This document shows positions 13,201 through 23,645 of a DNA stretch of 64,000 bases, one piece after another (within the stretch, counting starts at the first letter, position 1; every line of letters begins with the position of its first letter). A program made the position numbers and the translations under genes. Origin of the DNA: Sclerotiophoma versabilis. Taxonomy: Eukaryota > Ascomycota > Dothideomycetes > Pleosporales > Didymellaceae. The DNA lies in the NCBI GenBank assembly GCA_012274445.1, contig JAAROD010000015.1, positions 3,782,001-3,846,000 on the forward strand, in the 5' to 3' direction. The notes under the pieces were generated by a model. It was not told where the DNA came from. It made no database searches and saw only the letters and a program-made list of their open reading frames with translations.

Positions 13201-14262
13201 TAGGTGTTATTATTCTAAATACTATACTTAGCTTTAATATTAGCTACTAGGCTAAACTAGCTCTAGATTACCTTAGAATTCTTATAGAAGGCTCTTTTAT
13301 AGTTATACTTTTAATTAGAACTTTTTTATACGCTTTAGTTAGCACTTAATAAATATACTAGGCTAGTTTAGGCTGATATAGCCTAAACTATACTTAGTAT
13401 ATAAAGAATTAGCTATATTAGCTATAGCTATAGGCTAAGAGAAAAATTCTTATATAACTAGATTAAGTATATACTTAATAATTACCTACTTCTTAGTATT
13501 AGTTAGGTTCTATAAGTTAGCTATAGTATTAGTGTGTAAAGGTTATCTAGTATATTATTTATATAGTATAGTTTTAGAGATATTATAGATAGCTATAGTA
13601 TATTTTATAAAGAGCTTAGAGTTAATTTAAAGAGCTTAAACTATAAGCTATATCTAAGCTTCTCTTAATATATTTAGCTAGCGCTGTTATTAAGGTATTA
13701 GTAGAGAAGTAGTGTTTTAGTATAGTCTTAGTAAAAGCATACTACTTACCTATATATACTGCTTACCTATAAGGTATATTATTACTTCTAAATCTATAAG
13801 TAGAGTATACTTTAGACTACTAGAATCTAAATTATAGAAAGCTATTATAGATAGTATATATATATAATACCTACTAAAAATATAAATTAGAAAAGCTAAA
13901 AGTAGAATAGTTTCTAATTTCTAGAATAATATATAGAAAATAATAGTATAATTATAAGAATAATATATATAAGATATATCTCTAGAATAAGTATTCTAAG
14001 CTATACTTTCTAGGTATAGATAACTATAAGTAAAATTTTTATGTATAATTAGTTATTAATAGCTTTTACTATAATCTATATTAGTAGTATTACCTTAACC
14101 TAAACTATAAACTATATAAAGGTAGTAAGATTATCTATAAATTTAGTAATAAGAAGACTTTTTTAAGGTAAGTACTAAAAGAGTACTTTACTAAGTAATC
14201 TTTTAATACTATTAGAAATAGCTTACTTATTAAACTACCTATTAAGTTAAATAGAGTAGTAA
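10293..14262 (+). pseudogene. RIP-degraded gypsy gag relic, split by Pogo-1 copy A
   Basis: The start is shifted from ATG to ATA at 10293, 18 bp after the LTR, exactly as in the intact element. The frame then follows the intact gag (45707-47848): KLKNWLLQYNLFFTFQ corresponds to KLEDWLIKFDLFFMFQ, and a damaged zinc knuckle and the KVV.QLN.LT segment follow. At 11911 the frame is cut by a 1867-bp Pogo-1 element with a TA duplication and resumes at 13782 with the LLLN..VEY.LD..N segment. It runs to the relic of the gag end, where the TTTTTTA slippery heptamer is still present near 14160, and breaks at about 14262 where a hAT piece begins. Confidence 0.85.
11913..13779 (-). mobile_element. Pogo-1 copy A (Fot1/pogo-type DNA transposon, RIP-degraded)
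   Basis: The 1867-bp element is flanked by a TA target duplication (11911-11912 and 13780-13781) and inserted in the gag relic. The empty-site sequence can be rebuilt from the intact gag. The terminal inverted repeats are about 65 bp, starting ATATACCTTATAGGTAAG. The transposase lies on the minus strand and is riddled with stops, but its DDE-type body can be read by comparison with copies B and C: a relic of NFDETGF, a WTT motif and a SHKSYN-like motif. Length and TIR structure fit the Tc1/mariner superfamily, Fot1/pogo branch. Sizes near 1.85 kb are known for elements such as Molly and Pixie of Parastagonospora nodorum, but identity was not tested. Confidence 0.9.
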
Positions 14263-14965
14263 TATTAGCTATTACTAAATAGTAGCTTTTTAATATTTAG
14301 CTATAGCTTAGCTATATTAAAGTCTAGCTATAAAATAGAGTAAATATATAAAAAAGGTAAATCCTACCTAAGTACCTTCTATATTAATAGAGAAGGCTTT
14401 AATCTACTTAAGTAGTAGTATACTAATTAAGCTTTCTATCTTTAGCTTACTTAAGTTATAAAGAATATCTTAGTAGTACTACTTACTTAAGTAGGTATTA
14501 AGTACGTATTTAATACTACCTAAGATCTTATTAAGAATAGAAGGTATAGGCTTTTAGCTTAAATAACTTAAAATATTATAATTCTAAAGGATTTAATATT
14601 CTAGTATAAATCTTAAAAGAAGAAACTATTACCTACTAATAAGATAGATAATCTATTAGAGCTTCTAGCTAGTAGTAATTCTAATACTAGAAATAAGACT
14701 AAAGAGAATAATAGAGATAAGCTACTAATAACTTCTATAATACTACCTACTTTAGTTATATCTACTTATAAAAGCTTTATATAAGTAAGATTAAGGCCTA
14801 TATATTTTAATAACTTTATACTATAATAAATAACTATTATAAATAGTATAATTAAAGAATTTTAATTACTTATATAATCTTATTATATATATATAAGCTT
14901 TATAAGGTAAATAAATAAAAGCCTTAAGTATAAAATAAATTATTTAAACTAATAGTTATATAAAC
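14263..14965 (+). mobile_element. RIP-degraded hAT 3' fragment (copy 2)
   Basis: Begins abruptly at the broken end of the gag relic. On the plus strand at about 14430-14600 it carries the relic of a hAT C-terminal dimerisation domain, readable as a run resembling GVGVERVFNxARDVIxxRRHRL followed by IMxLKDLI. Its sequence is an inverted match of 5430-6000. The N-terminal two thirds are missing, so this is a truncated copy. It is followed by the CTACC-type repeat cluster. Confidence 0.65.
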
Positions 14966-14969
14966 TATA

Positions 14970-15235
14970 GGTACTCTACCTAGGTACTCTAAACCTACCT
15001 AGGTACTTTAAACCTACCTAGGTACTCTAAACCTAACCTCTACTTATACTAGAGGTACTCTAACCTAGCCTCTGCCTACGCTAGTTAGTACCTCTATCTA
15101 ACTCCTACCTATGCTAGAGCTACCTCTACCTAATCTATACCTACGCTAGAGGTACCTCTATCTAACTTCTACTTATAGCCTATATAACCTCTACCTAACT
15201 TCTACTTAGTACTAGGTACTCTAAACTTATTTACT
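14970..15235. repeat. Subterminal-type repeat cluster
   Basis: Contains several copies of TAGGTACTCTAAACCTACC and of ACCTCTACCTAACTTCTAC, with ACGCTAG/ATGCTAG spacers. It matches the reverse complement of 62220-62470 over most of its length. Confidence 0.7.
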
Positions 15236-15241
15236 AGCCTA

Positions 15242-15710
15242 GATAAGTATAAGTATAGAAGAGTCTATAATAAGTTAGGTTATTACCTAGTAAAATACTA
15301 TAATAATAAAAGATAATAATAAGTAGTATAGAGTAGACTATCTAGTATAAGAGTTAGAGTTAAGATTCTAAAAATAAACTTAATTAACTAAGTTAAATAT
15401 AATACTATAAGAGTAGTACTTCTACTAACTATATACTTAAAATATCTTATAGTATAGTATAGGTTTCTACTAAGTTCTATAGAGAGCCTTTTAATACTTA
15501 TAGAATATTATAGAAATTATAGAGAATTATATAATACTCTTATCTTAAGGCCTATATAGAGTTTATAAGATATTATAAAACCTAAAGTCTAGTATTCTAC
15601 TAATTTAGAACCTACTATTAGTAATAAGTTACTATTTTTATATACTATTCTCTAAGATTATAATAGACTCTAGCTGTATTTAGACTCTAATAGAACTAAA
15701 ATACTAATAT
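15242..15710 (-). repeat. RIP-degraded gypsy LTR, variant U3, truncated
   Basis: The first about 200 bp (15242-15445) are the reverse complement of the 3' half of the gypsy LTR family, including ACTTAATTAACTAAGTT and GTAGTATAGAGTAGACTATCTAG. The remainder (15445-15710) matches the variant U3 at 9793-10040. About 60 bp of the 3'-most LTR sequence are missing at the junction with the hAT repeat cluster. Confidence 0.7.
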
Positions 15711-16128
15711 TAGTACTATTTTAGCCTATTTACTATAGAAGTAAATATTTTTATATCCTTTAGTTATTCTAGCTTAGTAGGCTAGAGCTAGAATATAATA
15801 TAAGTCTCTTTAAAGCTCTAAATTATAGCCTTTTATTAAGTATTAAAGAGATTTCTAATTAACTTTAAGATAGTTTATAAGTAAGTAGTATACTTTACTA
15901 ATTCTTTACTATTATAAAGAAGTAGATAATCTAGGTATATTAATATCTTATTTATATAGTATATTATTATTTCTATACTATATATAGAACTTATAGCTAT
16001 AAAAAAGGCTTATAATTACCTAATATATTATATATATAAACTCTTTATTAATAGAAAGAAATAGTAAGGTTAATATATACTATAATCTAAGTATATATTA
16101 TTACTAATATTACTCTAAGTTAGACCTA
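15711..16128. other. RIP-degraded spacer
   Basis: AT-rich, nothing recognised. Ends at the TA target site of Pogo-3. Confidence 0.4.
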
Positions 16129-16130
16129 TA

Positions 16131-17974
16131 ATATAATCTACTATTAAGTTAGCTACTTTATTAAGTTAGCTACTTAATGCTAAGACCTATTAAACTTCTT
16201 AACTACCTGTAATATAACTATAACTAGATATAGAATTACTTTTCTATAGAGAGATAGTAATTCTTACTATCTAATTACTTAAATCTAATATATTACTAAG
16301 CCTTAGGCACGTTACTTTAGTATATAGGGTGTTCTAGAGTACTCTAATAAACTAATATATTATAACATATTTCTAAAATAATACCTACTCTAACTAATTA
16401 AATCTTACTAAGAGTAAAGAGAATAGTCTTATTATATATATAAGAAATCTATTTCTATATAGATTTACCTTCTTTTATGCTAAAGTATGCAGTATAGCTA
16501 ATTAATTATTAGCTATACGCGCTAGCACCTATATTAGTATTAACTAGGTAGAATACTTTATCTTATATTAACTATAAATAAAATCTTAGCTATTACAACC
16601 TAGAGACTACTATAGAGTCCTGTGCAGTAACTCTATAATTATTTAGCTATAGTTTAAGCTAGTAGCTAGTATAAAAGCTAAGTATAGCATTCTTAATAAA
16701 GATACCTATAACTTTAATAAGACTAGGTTCTAGATAGGCATAGGGGGGTTTATTAAGGTAGTTACTATAGCAGAGATTTATCTTAACCCTATTAGACGCT
16801 AACCTAGTAATTATAAGTAGGTTACCCTAATTACTGCTATTAGTGCAGGTAGCTAGCTTATCCTACCTTTCTTTATCTTTAAAGGAAAGAACTATAACTA
16901 AGCCTAGTATTATAATAAATCTAAGGACTAGAGGATTACTGTATCTAATAATAGCTAGACTACTAATAAAGTAGAGATTACCTAGCTTTAGCACTTTATT
17001 AAGCATACTACTTAGCGTACAGTTAGTAGTTACTAGCTGCTTATCCTTAATAGCTATAAGTCCTATAACTTAATTAGATTCTAGAATATCTGTAAGAATA
17101 ATAATATTATTACCCTCTGTATGCCTACGCACGCCTCCTATATCCTATAACCCCTAGACGTTAGGTGCTTCTCTCCTCTAAAGCGTGCGTACAAGAAGGA
17201 AGTAGGAGCCCTAGCAAACAGCTACATTAACTATATTAATAAGCTAGCATTCCTAGCAGCGTTTCTAGCAGTATACTAAGGTGTTTTCTTGTCAGATAAT
17301 ATTAAAGCTAGATTCAGAGCCACTGGTTTAGTGCCCCTGGACCCAGGAGCGGTGCTATTAAAGCTAGAGATCAAGCCTTAAACGCCGTCACCACCGCTGC
17401 CTACCACCCCCTAGGACCCTAGGACCCCCAGCAACGCCCTTAAATTACAGGCCTAATCTACGCTAATTAAGAACTGTATTCAAACCCACGCTGGGTCCTC
17501 TCTAACAGCGCTTGTAACCATGGTGCAGCAGATGCAGAAAGGTGCAGAAATGCTAGTGCACACTAGAACCATTTTAGCTAGTAAGATTATTGAGCTTTAA
17601 GCTGCCAACGCTGCTGCAGCTGAGCGTAGAAGCCAAAAAAGGAAGCGTATACAGAAAGGGGGGACCCTTACGCAGGAGGAAGCAGAGGATATAGTAGCTT
17701 AGAGAGACGCAGTAGTGCTGGCAGGGGAGGTAAGGCGTGAGGAGAGGTGTGCAGCTGGTGGTAGCAGCTGGGGTATTCCCCACTACAGTACATGCAGCGA
17801 GCCAGGGCACAACAAAAGAACCTGCACAAAAGGTGCAGCTGCATCAGGCGATTAATTCTATCTACTTTTTATTAAAATTGGTTGCGGTGGTGTTAAGATA
17901 TCAGGGGTGGAGTAATGGGGGGGTGCATTGGGTGGCCAACTCAATGGGGTGGCCAACTCGATGGTGGATTACGT
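16131..17974 (+). mobile_element. Pogo-3 (Fot1/pogo-type DNA transposon), half RIP-degraded
   Basis: The 1844-bp element lies between TA duplications (16129-16130 and 17975-17976). Its inverted termini hold two tandem copies of GAGTTGGCCACCC; the left copy is RIP-mutated (AAGTTAGCTACTT) and the right copy is unmutated. The transposase reads on the plus strand from about 16560. An NFD-type motif, an ISAGS..LPFFIFKG block, a SYKSYN block and PLDVRCFSPLKRAYKKEV (about 17150-17200) give way to an almost undamaged tail: RATGLVPLDP, a Lys/Arg-rich stretch, and at the end a C-X2-C-X4-H-X4-C knuckle (CSEPGHNKRTC). The remaining stops in the tail are TAA/TAG, compatible with CAA/CAG origins. No full-length frame survives. 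Confidence 0.9.
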
Positions 17975-17976
17975 TA

Positions 17977-18970
17977 GGGATGCTTTAAAGAAGGGTTGCA
18001 GTTAGCTTAAGATAAGCGAAGAGATATTGTGCGGTAAGACACCTTTAGCCTAATAACCACAAATGTTTAATTACTAGAATGCAGTTATGGACAATTGAAG
18101 AGGGGGGAAAGCAGAATGAAAACTGCTTACCTAGTGGAGACACGTAAGAGCGCTTTGGGAGCGACAGTTGTTCCGATGGAAATGGTTGGGACTCCGGGTG
18201 CCAGTTATTCCCAAGCAATGGAGAGATGCTTGAGCATAACTTTCATCATATAGCCACACTAGGTCCGAAGCTTTTCGAAGGACTTGTGTTCATTTTCGAC
18301 AACCAGTGCAAGGCCCCATCGGCTTTCTTATTCAAAGCGGCCAGCCTGTACAAAGAATTAGAGCTTGGCGAATCTACTAATCGAAGAGAAGAATGTGATA
18401 TACCTCTAAGACTTCTCCATGGACCGAGAATCAGGTGGGTCATACGAGTGATGGAACTCGATGTTCTTAAGTGTGGAACAACGGTTCCGATTTTGCTGTT
18501 CCTCGGCGCTTCTATACGCCTTCAAACATCACAAAGGATAGATACTATACTTTCGGTGAATCGAATGGAGAAAGAATACTTGTCAAAAAATTTCGAAATT
18601 AGTCTATCCAAGAAGAGCAAAGAAATGCTGCAGTTGGGAAGACCCCTAAATGTACACAATAGAAACAGTATTAGTGAACACATTGCCATTGGGTAAGACT
18701 GGTGGTCTGTGTTACAGCTTAGCATGCTATACCAAAACCCCCGAGCAACTCACAGGCAGCATTTTCGAGTTATAAGGCCGCCCCTAGCGTAAGCAATAGA
18801 GTCGTAAACGGGTTGAATTCATGAAGTGTTATGGATTCATTAATAGAACAATAATTCCGATGATTTTAGTTTGTTAAACATCCTGAACTTGGGGGTATCA
18901 CAGATTTTGGGAAGTTGACACTGTATCAACTGGCATAGTTAAGAACATGTCTGCTTTGTAATTCTGGATT
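17977..18970. other. Island sequence without a recognised gene; one unassigned ORF
   Basis: Base-balanced sequence between Pogo-3 and the MFS gene. The only sizeable frame is a 156-codon plus-strand ORF at 18226-18696 that resembles nothing I know, has no visible splice partners and overlaps minus-strand frames of similar quality. It may be a decayed gene or chance. Confidence 0.3.
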
Positions 18971-20624
18971 CTATGAGTTGTTTCTCTTTTTTAGTAGGCC
19001 GAAAACACCTAAGGTTGCCGCAGACATTGTAGTACCTAGGAATATTATGAACGTGCGCCATTTTACAGCACCGTAGCCAGGTTGTACCTCCGTGTTTTCA
19101 GTGTTCTGAAGAAATGCGGCAGCGATGTAGCCGGATACAACGCCCACGACTCCCCTTGTAAACAAGAGGATTCCAGACACAAGGAGCTCTTCCGCTGGAC
19201 GCTCGTTGTCGTTTACAACAATAGCTGCCATGTGACTCCGAAGAACCATGAAGCTAAATGCAGATGCACCAAATAGAAGCGATACGATGACCATGGTCCA
19301 ATAAGCTTTACCCAAGCCCCATACCACCAGCACTGCGAAGCTGCTAACAAGAGTACTAAGAAGCATAGGTACAAGAGGGCCGATTGCATCTCTGTTGGTT
19401 CTGCTGTTAGTGGCTTACCAATGTAGAAGAGCTCCATGATTTCACTTACGTCAGAGCTCCAAGCGAAACCTGGCCGATGATTCCTGATAACGATAGATAT
19501 GTAACCAACAATGCTGCGTTTGTAGAGTCGACTCCAAGGTCGGTTGCGTAACTGGGGAGATAGTTTGCAGGGAGATTGTTGGCTAAGCTTTGCATAGTCA
19601 TTGACAGTACAAACAGCCAAAGATATGGGCTCTTAAAAAGCCTTAGCGTGGACTTTCGTTTCGGTTCTCCGGTATCTGCGCGCATGTCATGTTTGGGGCG
19701 AGTCCGTATGCACAGTATACCAAGAGAGATCACCATGGCAATAAACACCGTCCATCCAATAAGCGTGGTACGTGGCCCGAAGCGCTGTAGAAGACGGGCA
19801 AATACAGGCGAGAGAGCAGCTGAGGCAATGTTTGCAGAACCGAAGCTTTTTTCTTGTTAAGGAGATATCCTCATGTCTTCACCAAGTGCGTACTCAGGTC
19901 TGGTGACTTACAAGATGCCATTTGCTAGACCACGGCGCTGGACGAACCATTCATCGACGAAGCTGATACAAAGGGCAAAGAGAAGGCCACTTGAGAAGCC
20001 ATACATCAGACCCTGAGTCATAATCACCTGTACAGCCTTGACAGAGCGTAAGCCCGGCACTTGGACTAAAATATGCGGGTGATGCTTACTGTGGTAGAGA
20101 AGGCAGCGCCTAGAGAAGAAGCCACAACCAAGACCATTCCAGTCCACATCATGGATAGCCTGTAGTGAGGATAGTTACCGATCAAATGGAGTAAGAGAGG
20201 CGATAGTGATTGTAGAATGCCCTTCGCGTTGTTAGTATTATTCAACTATTCTGGTGGGGATAAGTTGAAACGGGCAAGTCTCACAACGAGGAGCCCGATA
20301 GAGGCGACGAGTTGATTGCCTTTGAAAGGAGGGTTCTTGTAATAGTATTCGCGAAAGACTCCCTGAGTGGCACCAAAACCTTTCACAGAGCTTTCATCAG
20401 CGGCTCAGTCGAGCACGATTTGTATGTCACGCACCCCAAGTGGCCATTGATATGGCTGATATAGCATCTAGACACGTCCAGGCAGCTCTACCACGATCGC
20501 GAGACGTTACCGCCTCGCGATCGCCCTGCTCTGCCCTGTCAGGCGAGGTAATGGGTTCTGGCAGTGTCGAGGTGTCAACACCTGGCACATCCTTCTCAGA
20601 TAGTTGGCGCATTCTGGGCGCCAT
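18971..20624 (-). CDS. MFS transporter, monocarboxylate-porter type, six exons
   Basis: Predicted 455-residue major facilitator protein of the plasma membrane, most like the fungal monocarboxylate-permease (MCT/MCH) branch; the substrate is unknown. I read exons 20624-20435, 20379-20285, 20221-20090, 20036-19912, 19845-19450 and 19400-18971. Every junction is GT-AG and keeps frame; intron 2 has a perfect TACTAAC branch site. Exon 1 encodes a hydrophilic N-tail and the start of TM1 (MATWG joined to FGATQGVFREYY, the usual TM1 pattern of this family). Exon 4 carries VDEWFVQRRGLANGI, the loop signature between TM4 and TM5. Exon 5 has the central hydrophilic loop between the two six-helix halves. 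The protein ends in LLKKRNNS. Length is normal for the family. Despite lying 1 kb from a RIP-degraded transposon it shows no RIP damage. A broken proline racemase-family gene lies head-to-head upstream. Confidence 0.88.
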
Positions 20625-22099
20625 TCTCGATTGTGTCTTGAAAGTGAAATATTGCTACTCTGGAGAGCAGGATAAGCTCGTAAGTTTATGTAAAGCCCCA
20701 TGTATGTATGAAAGATCCAAGAGGGATGGTCGCCTTTGCGAGCCCTGGATGGACCGGTGGAGATCCCTCATTGAGTGCATCTGGCTCCTGATCACAAGAG
20801 CTGAAAGAGGCGGTAAGCGAAACGCATTGATACCTAAGCGAACACCATGTTAAATGCCGCAACAACTTTTATGTAACCCAAAAAGACATTAGCCCTTACG
20901 GCAATACGCACGAATTCTAGGCTGAGGCGGGCGGCTCGTTTGAGCCGAGTTCACCAGGAGTATACTAGTTTGATGTTGCATCCAACATTGCGCTGCAATC
21001 CTATGTCGTCCAGCCCCACCCATTCTTACTGTATCTGTACAATGCACTTTCCTGATAAACCATAGGTACTCTACTATCAAGCTTTCGGATACCCGTGCCT
21101 GCCTATCCAGGCTTGGGGCTCTTTATGTGCAGAGCCTGACACGAGCTGATCGCGAAGCCTGGAGCCTCCTCAACGACATGGCTGCGGGCCGTATTACATG
21201 TTTCACGTCTGACTACGTAATTGGCGCATATCCCTTATACAAATCACCAACCATGTCCAACCGGTTTCTCGGTAGAGATCCCTTGTACAAACTACTTGGC
21301 ACCCTTCGCCAAGAGCACAGTCGAGTGAGAAGGCACAAGACAGAAACTTGCAAAATAACAACAGACACCATCTTCAGATCTAGAGGGACTTAACACTGAT
21401 ACTGGTAACGTCATTACCCCATAATGTCGATTTTGCAACAGCTGCGCGGACCACTGCTGTATTCCATCTTACTACAGCTACACCTTTGCCCTCCGCTTTC
21501 TGTGCCGCCTGCATGCAATGACGCGCTTGCGTATTTTAAAAACTAACTTCTAACTCATACTCTTATAACTCAGTACTTGCGCAAGATCCTCCCTCCCTCA
21601 ACTTATTGATACTGTGTACAATGAGCTTCATACTGGCACAATAGCCTGTAAGCCGGTCGTTTTTTTACTATTTTATGCTAGAAGATGCAGGAATAGGGAT
21701 CATGACTTGTAGACGCATACTGTAGTATGACCTCTGGCAAAAGTAGAGTCCCATGGCCAGTGCGGTGGCTCCTGCGCAGAAACACCTATCCGATTGTACA
21801 ACGGATACGCATGAATGATCCAGCGAATAGAAAATAGAATCCTAGACCACGGGTTGGTGAGAAGTCTTACAACACCTCGCTAGACAAAATTGTCAGGCCT
21901 TTGCTTTTTCTGGTAATGGGCTGGCCATGGGAATCCACTTTCGCCGGAGACCCACAGTAAGTTAATCAGCGTTGTACGCCTTACAAGAATTAGCGGAGAG
22001 GCTTTCCCAAAGCGACACATCTTTCCGCAATATCGAATCTCGTCTATATCCTTAGGTCCAGCCTCCACTATTCCTCCACCAACTCAAAAACTCACAATA
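20625..22099. other. Intergenic region between divergent MFS and racemase genes
   Basis: Base-balanced sequence upstream of both genes. Contains only short frames (largest 88 codons, plus strand, 21127-21393) without recognisable motifs. Likely holds the MFS promoter. Confidence 0.45.
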
Positions 22100-23164
22100 C
22101 ACTTGCTCGGCGAAACCGACGTCATCGGTGATCTCGCCGAAGGCGAAGTAGGCGATATCTGTCATTGTCAGTGGCGTCCCCGGCGCAAACATGTTCGACA
22201 AGATGATCTATATGTGGGACACGAACAACAGCATCCGGGATTTGCAGCTCATCGAACCGCGCGGAAGGGTATCATAGTCCAAAAACCTCATTCTGCCACC
22301 GTGTAATCCGAAGGCGGATGCGGGAATGCTTATCATGGAGGCTGAGGAATCTGTTCTAATGTCTTGCTCGAATACGATTTGCACTCTGAGGGCACTGCTG
22401 GAGATAGAAATGGTCAAGATGGTGGAGCTGATTACGGAATTGGCGTTAGATACAGCTGCCTGGCTTGTGACGGTGAAGGCAGAGTGCTCAAATGGGAAAT
22501 GCAAGAGTGTAGAATTGAGAACGCGCCCTCGTTTGTCTTAGGACTTGATATCCCATCAACATCCCAGGCCTAGGTACCGTCAGGACGGACGTAGCATACG
22601 GAGGCATGATGTTTGCCCTTGTTGTCGTGGCGTCTGTCGGATATAATCTTGATGATCACATCGAGAGTGGAGCGAAGCTTGTCAAGCTGGGTGAAAAGAT
22701 TGAGTTTGCTGTACGGAAACAATTTACCGTAGTACATCCGGAGAATCTGGCGATAGGAGGTGTTACGAATGTTGTCTTCACCACCCCTCTAGTAGAGGAA
22801 GAGGGAAGGAAGATTACGAAAATGCCACCGTTGTCATGCCATGCCGGTTCGACAGAAGCTCATGCGGAACTGGGACGTGTCCCCGTATGGCGGTGCTGCA
22901 CGCTGAAGGGCTGCTGGAAGTGGGTGAGAGATGGGTGCGCAAAAGTTCGATCGGTACCGAGTTCATCAGGCAGGTTGTGGGGAAGGCAAAGGTGGGAGCA
23001 TATGAGGCTAGCCTGCCGACCGTTAAGAGTCGTGGGTGGATCACGAGCTTTAAGCAGGTTGTGCTTGATCCAGAGGATCCTCTCCCAGAGGGCTTTGGGG
23101 TGGGTGATACGTGGTTGCCGGTAAATTCCGGTGTGGAGGAGGGAGTGTTGAAGACGTACAAAGC
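22100..23164 (+). pseudogene. Proline racemase / hydroxyproline epimerase family pseudogene
   Basis: Members racemise proline, epimerise 4-hydroxyproline or dehydrate 3-hydroxyproline in the cytosol. The family can be read in three frames: AEGEVGDI then VSGVPGANMFDKM and LIEPRG, NLILPPCNPKADAG, the first active-site region MSCSNTIC, NAPSFVLGLDIP, TDVAYGGMMFALV, the second active-site region DRSSCGTGTCPRMAVLHAEG, WITSFKQVVLDPEDPLPEGF. At least four frameshifts (about 22155, 22510, 22570 and 22830) and one in-frame TAG near 22275 break it. The first site has Ser where proline racemases have Cys, the second keeps Cys; a Ser/Cys pair is known from 4-hydroxyproline 2-epimerases, so that activity is the better guess for the ancestor. 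Damage is by indels, not RIP. An LTR begins at 23165, right at its 3' end. Confidence 0.85.
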
Positions 23165-23645
23165 TGTTACGATCTTATTATAACCAGCCAACCAATGCTG
23201 ACGGTCAGCATTCGGAACGTAACAGCCGCTGTAATTACAGGAGTATCCACCTGTACGGCACAGTAGCGGCACGGGTGTAGCAGGTCACGTGACGAGCTCA
23301 CTCCTTGGCGAGTGAGCCTGGTGGATCACACGTGACGAGCTCACGCAGCTCGCGTTGAGCCTAGTGAGCCTACACATTTACTTAAGTATATAGTTAGTAG
23401 GAACACTACTCTTATAGTATTATATTTAACTTAGTTAATTAAGTTTATCTCTAGAATCTTAATTCTAACTCTTAACTTCTTAAGCTAGATAATCTACTCT
23501 ATACTACTTATTATTATCCTCTATTATTATAGTATTTTACTAGGTAATAACCTAACCCCTTATAGACCTTTCTGTACCTATACTTATCTCTAAGAACTAA
23601 TATAAATAGTGCTTGCAAGCTTTGCTTAAAAGTACTACTTTAATA
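23165..23645 (+). repeat. Solo-like gypsy LTR, only 3' half RIP-degraded
   Basis: Starts TGTTACGATC and ends with the RIP form of the family terminus (AAAAGTACTACTTTAATA), length about 481 bp, no internal element attached. The first about 200 bp are base-balanced and differ from the intact LTR except for shared CACGTGAC boxes, here followed by GAGCTCAC. The last about 270 bp align with the shared 3' half of the family and are strongly RIP-mutated. No convincing target duplication was seen. Confidence 0.78.

Larger units (their letters stand above)
1..17200. other. AT-rich RIP-degraded isochore 1
   Basis: The block is dominated by TA, with CA, TG and CG dinucleotides almost absent on both strands, and no long open frame survives. 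This is the signature of repeat-induced point mutation. Recognisable relics inside it are a gypsy pol, two hAT pieces, a gypsy LTR-gag, a Pogo-1 element and the left part of Pogo-3. Base composition normalises at about 17200, inside Pogo-3. Confidence 0.93.

Noticed and set aside
17737..17988. 83-codon frame at the end of Pogo-3
   Set aside because: It is out of frame with the transposase tail (which ends in the CSEPGHNKRTC knuckle) and runs over the TIR.
18226..18696. 156-codon plus-strand frame as a real gene
   Set aside because: No recognised motif, no splice support, competing minus-strand frames; kept only as an unassigned ORF.
18971..20624. MFS gene as a pseudogene because its frames appear broken
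   Set aside because: All apparent breaks coincide with GT-AG introns and the joined frame gives 455 residues of normal MFS layout.
20440..20853. 137-codon plus-strand frame
   Set aside because: Antisense to exon 1 and promoter of the MFS gene, whose six-exon structure is coherent.
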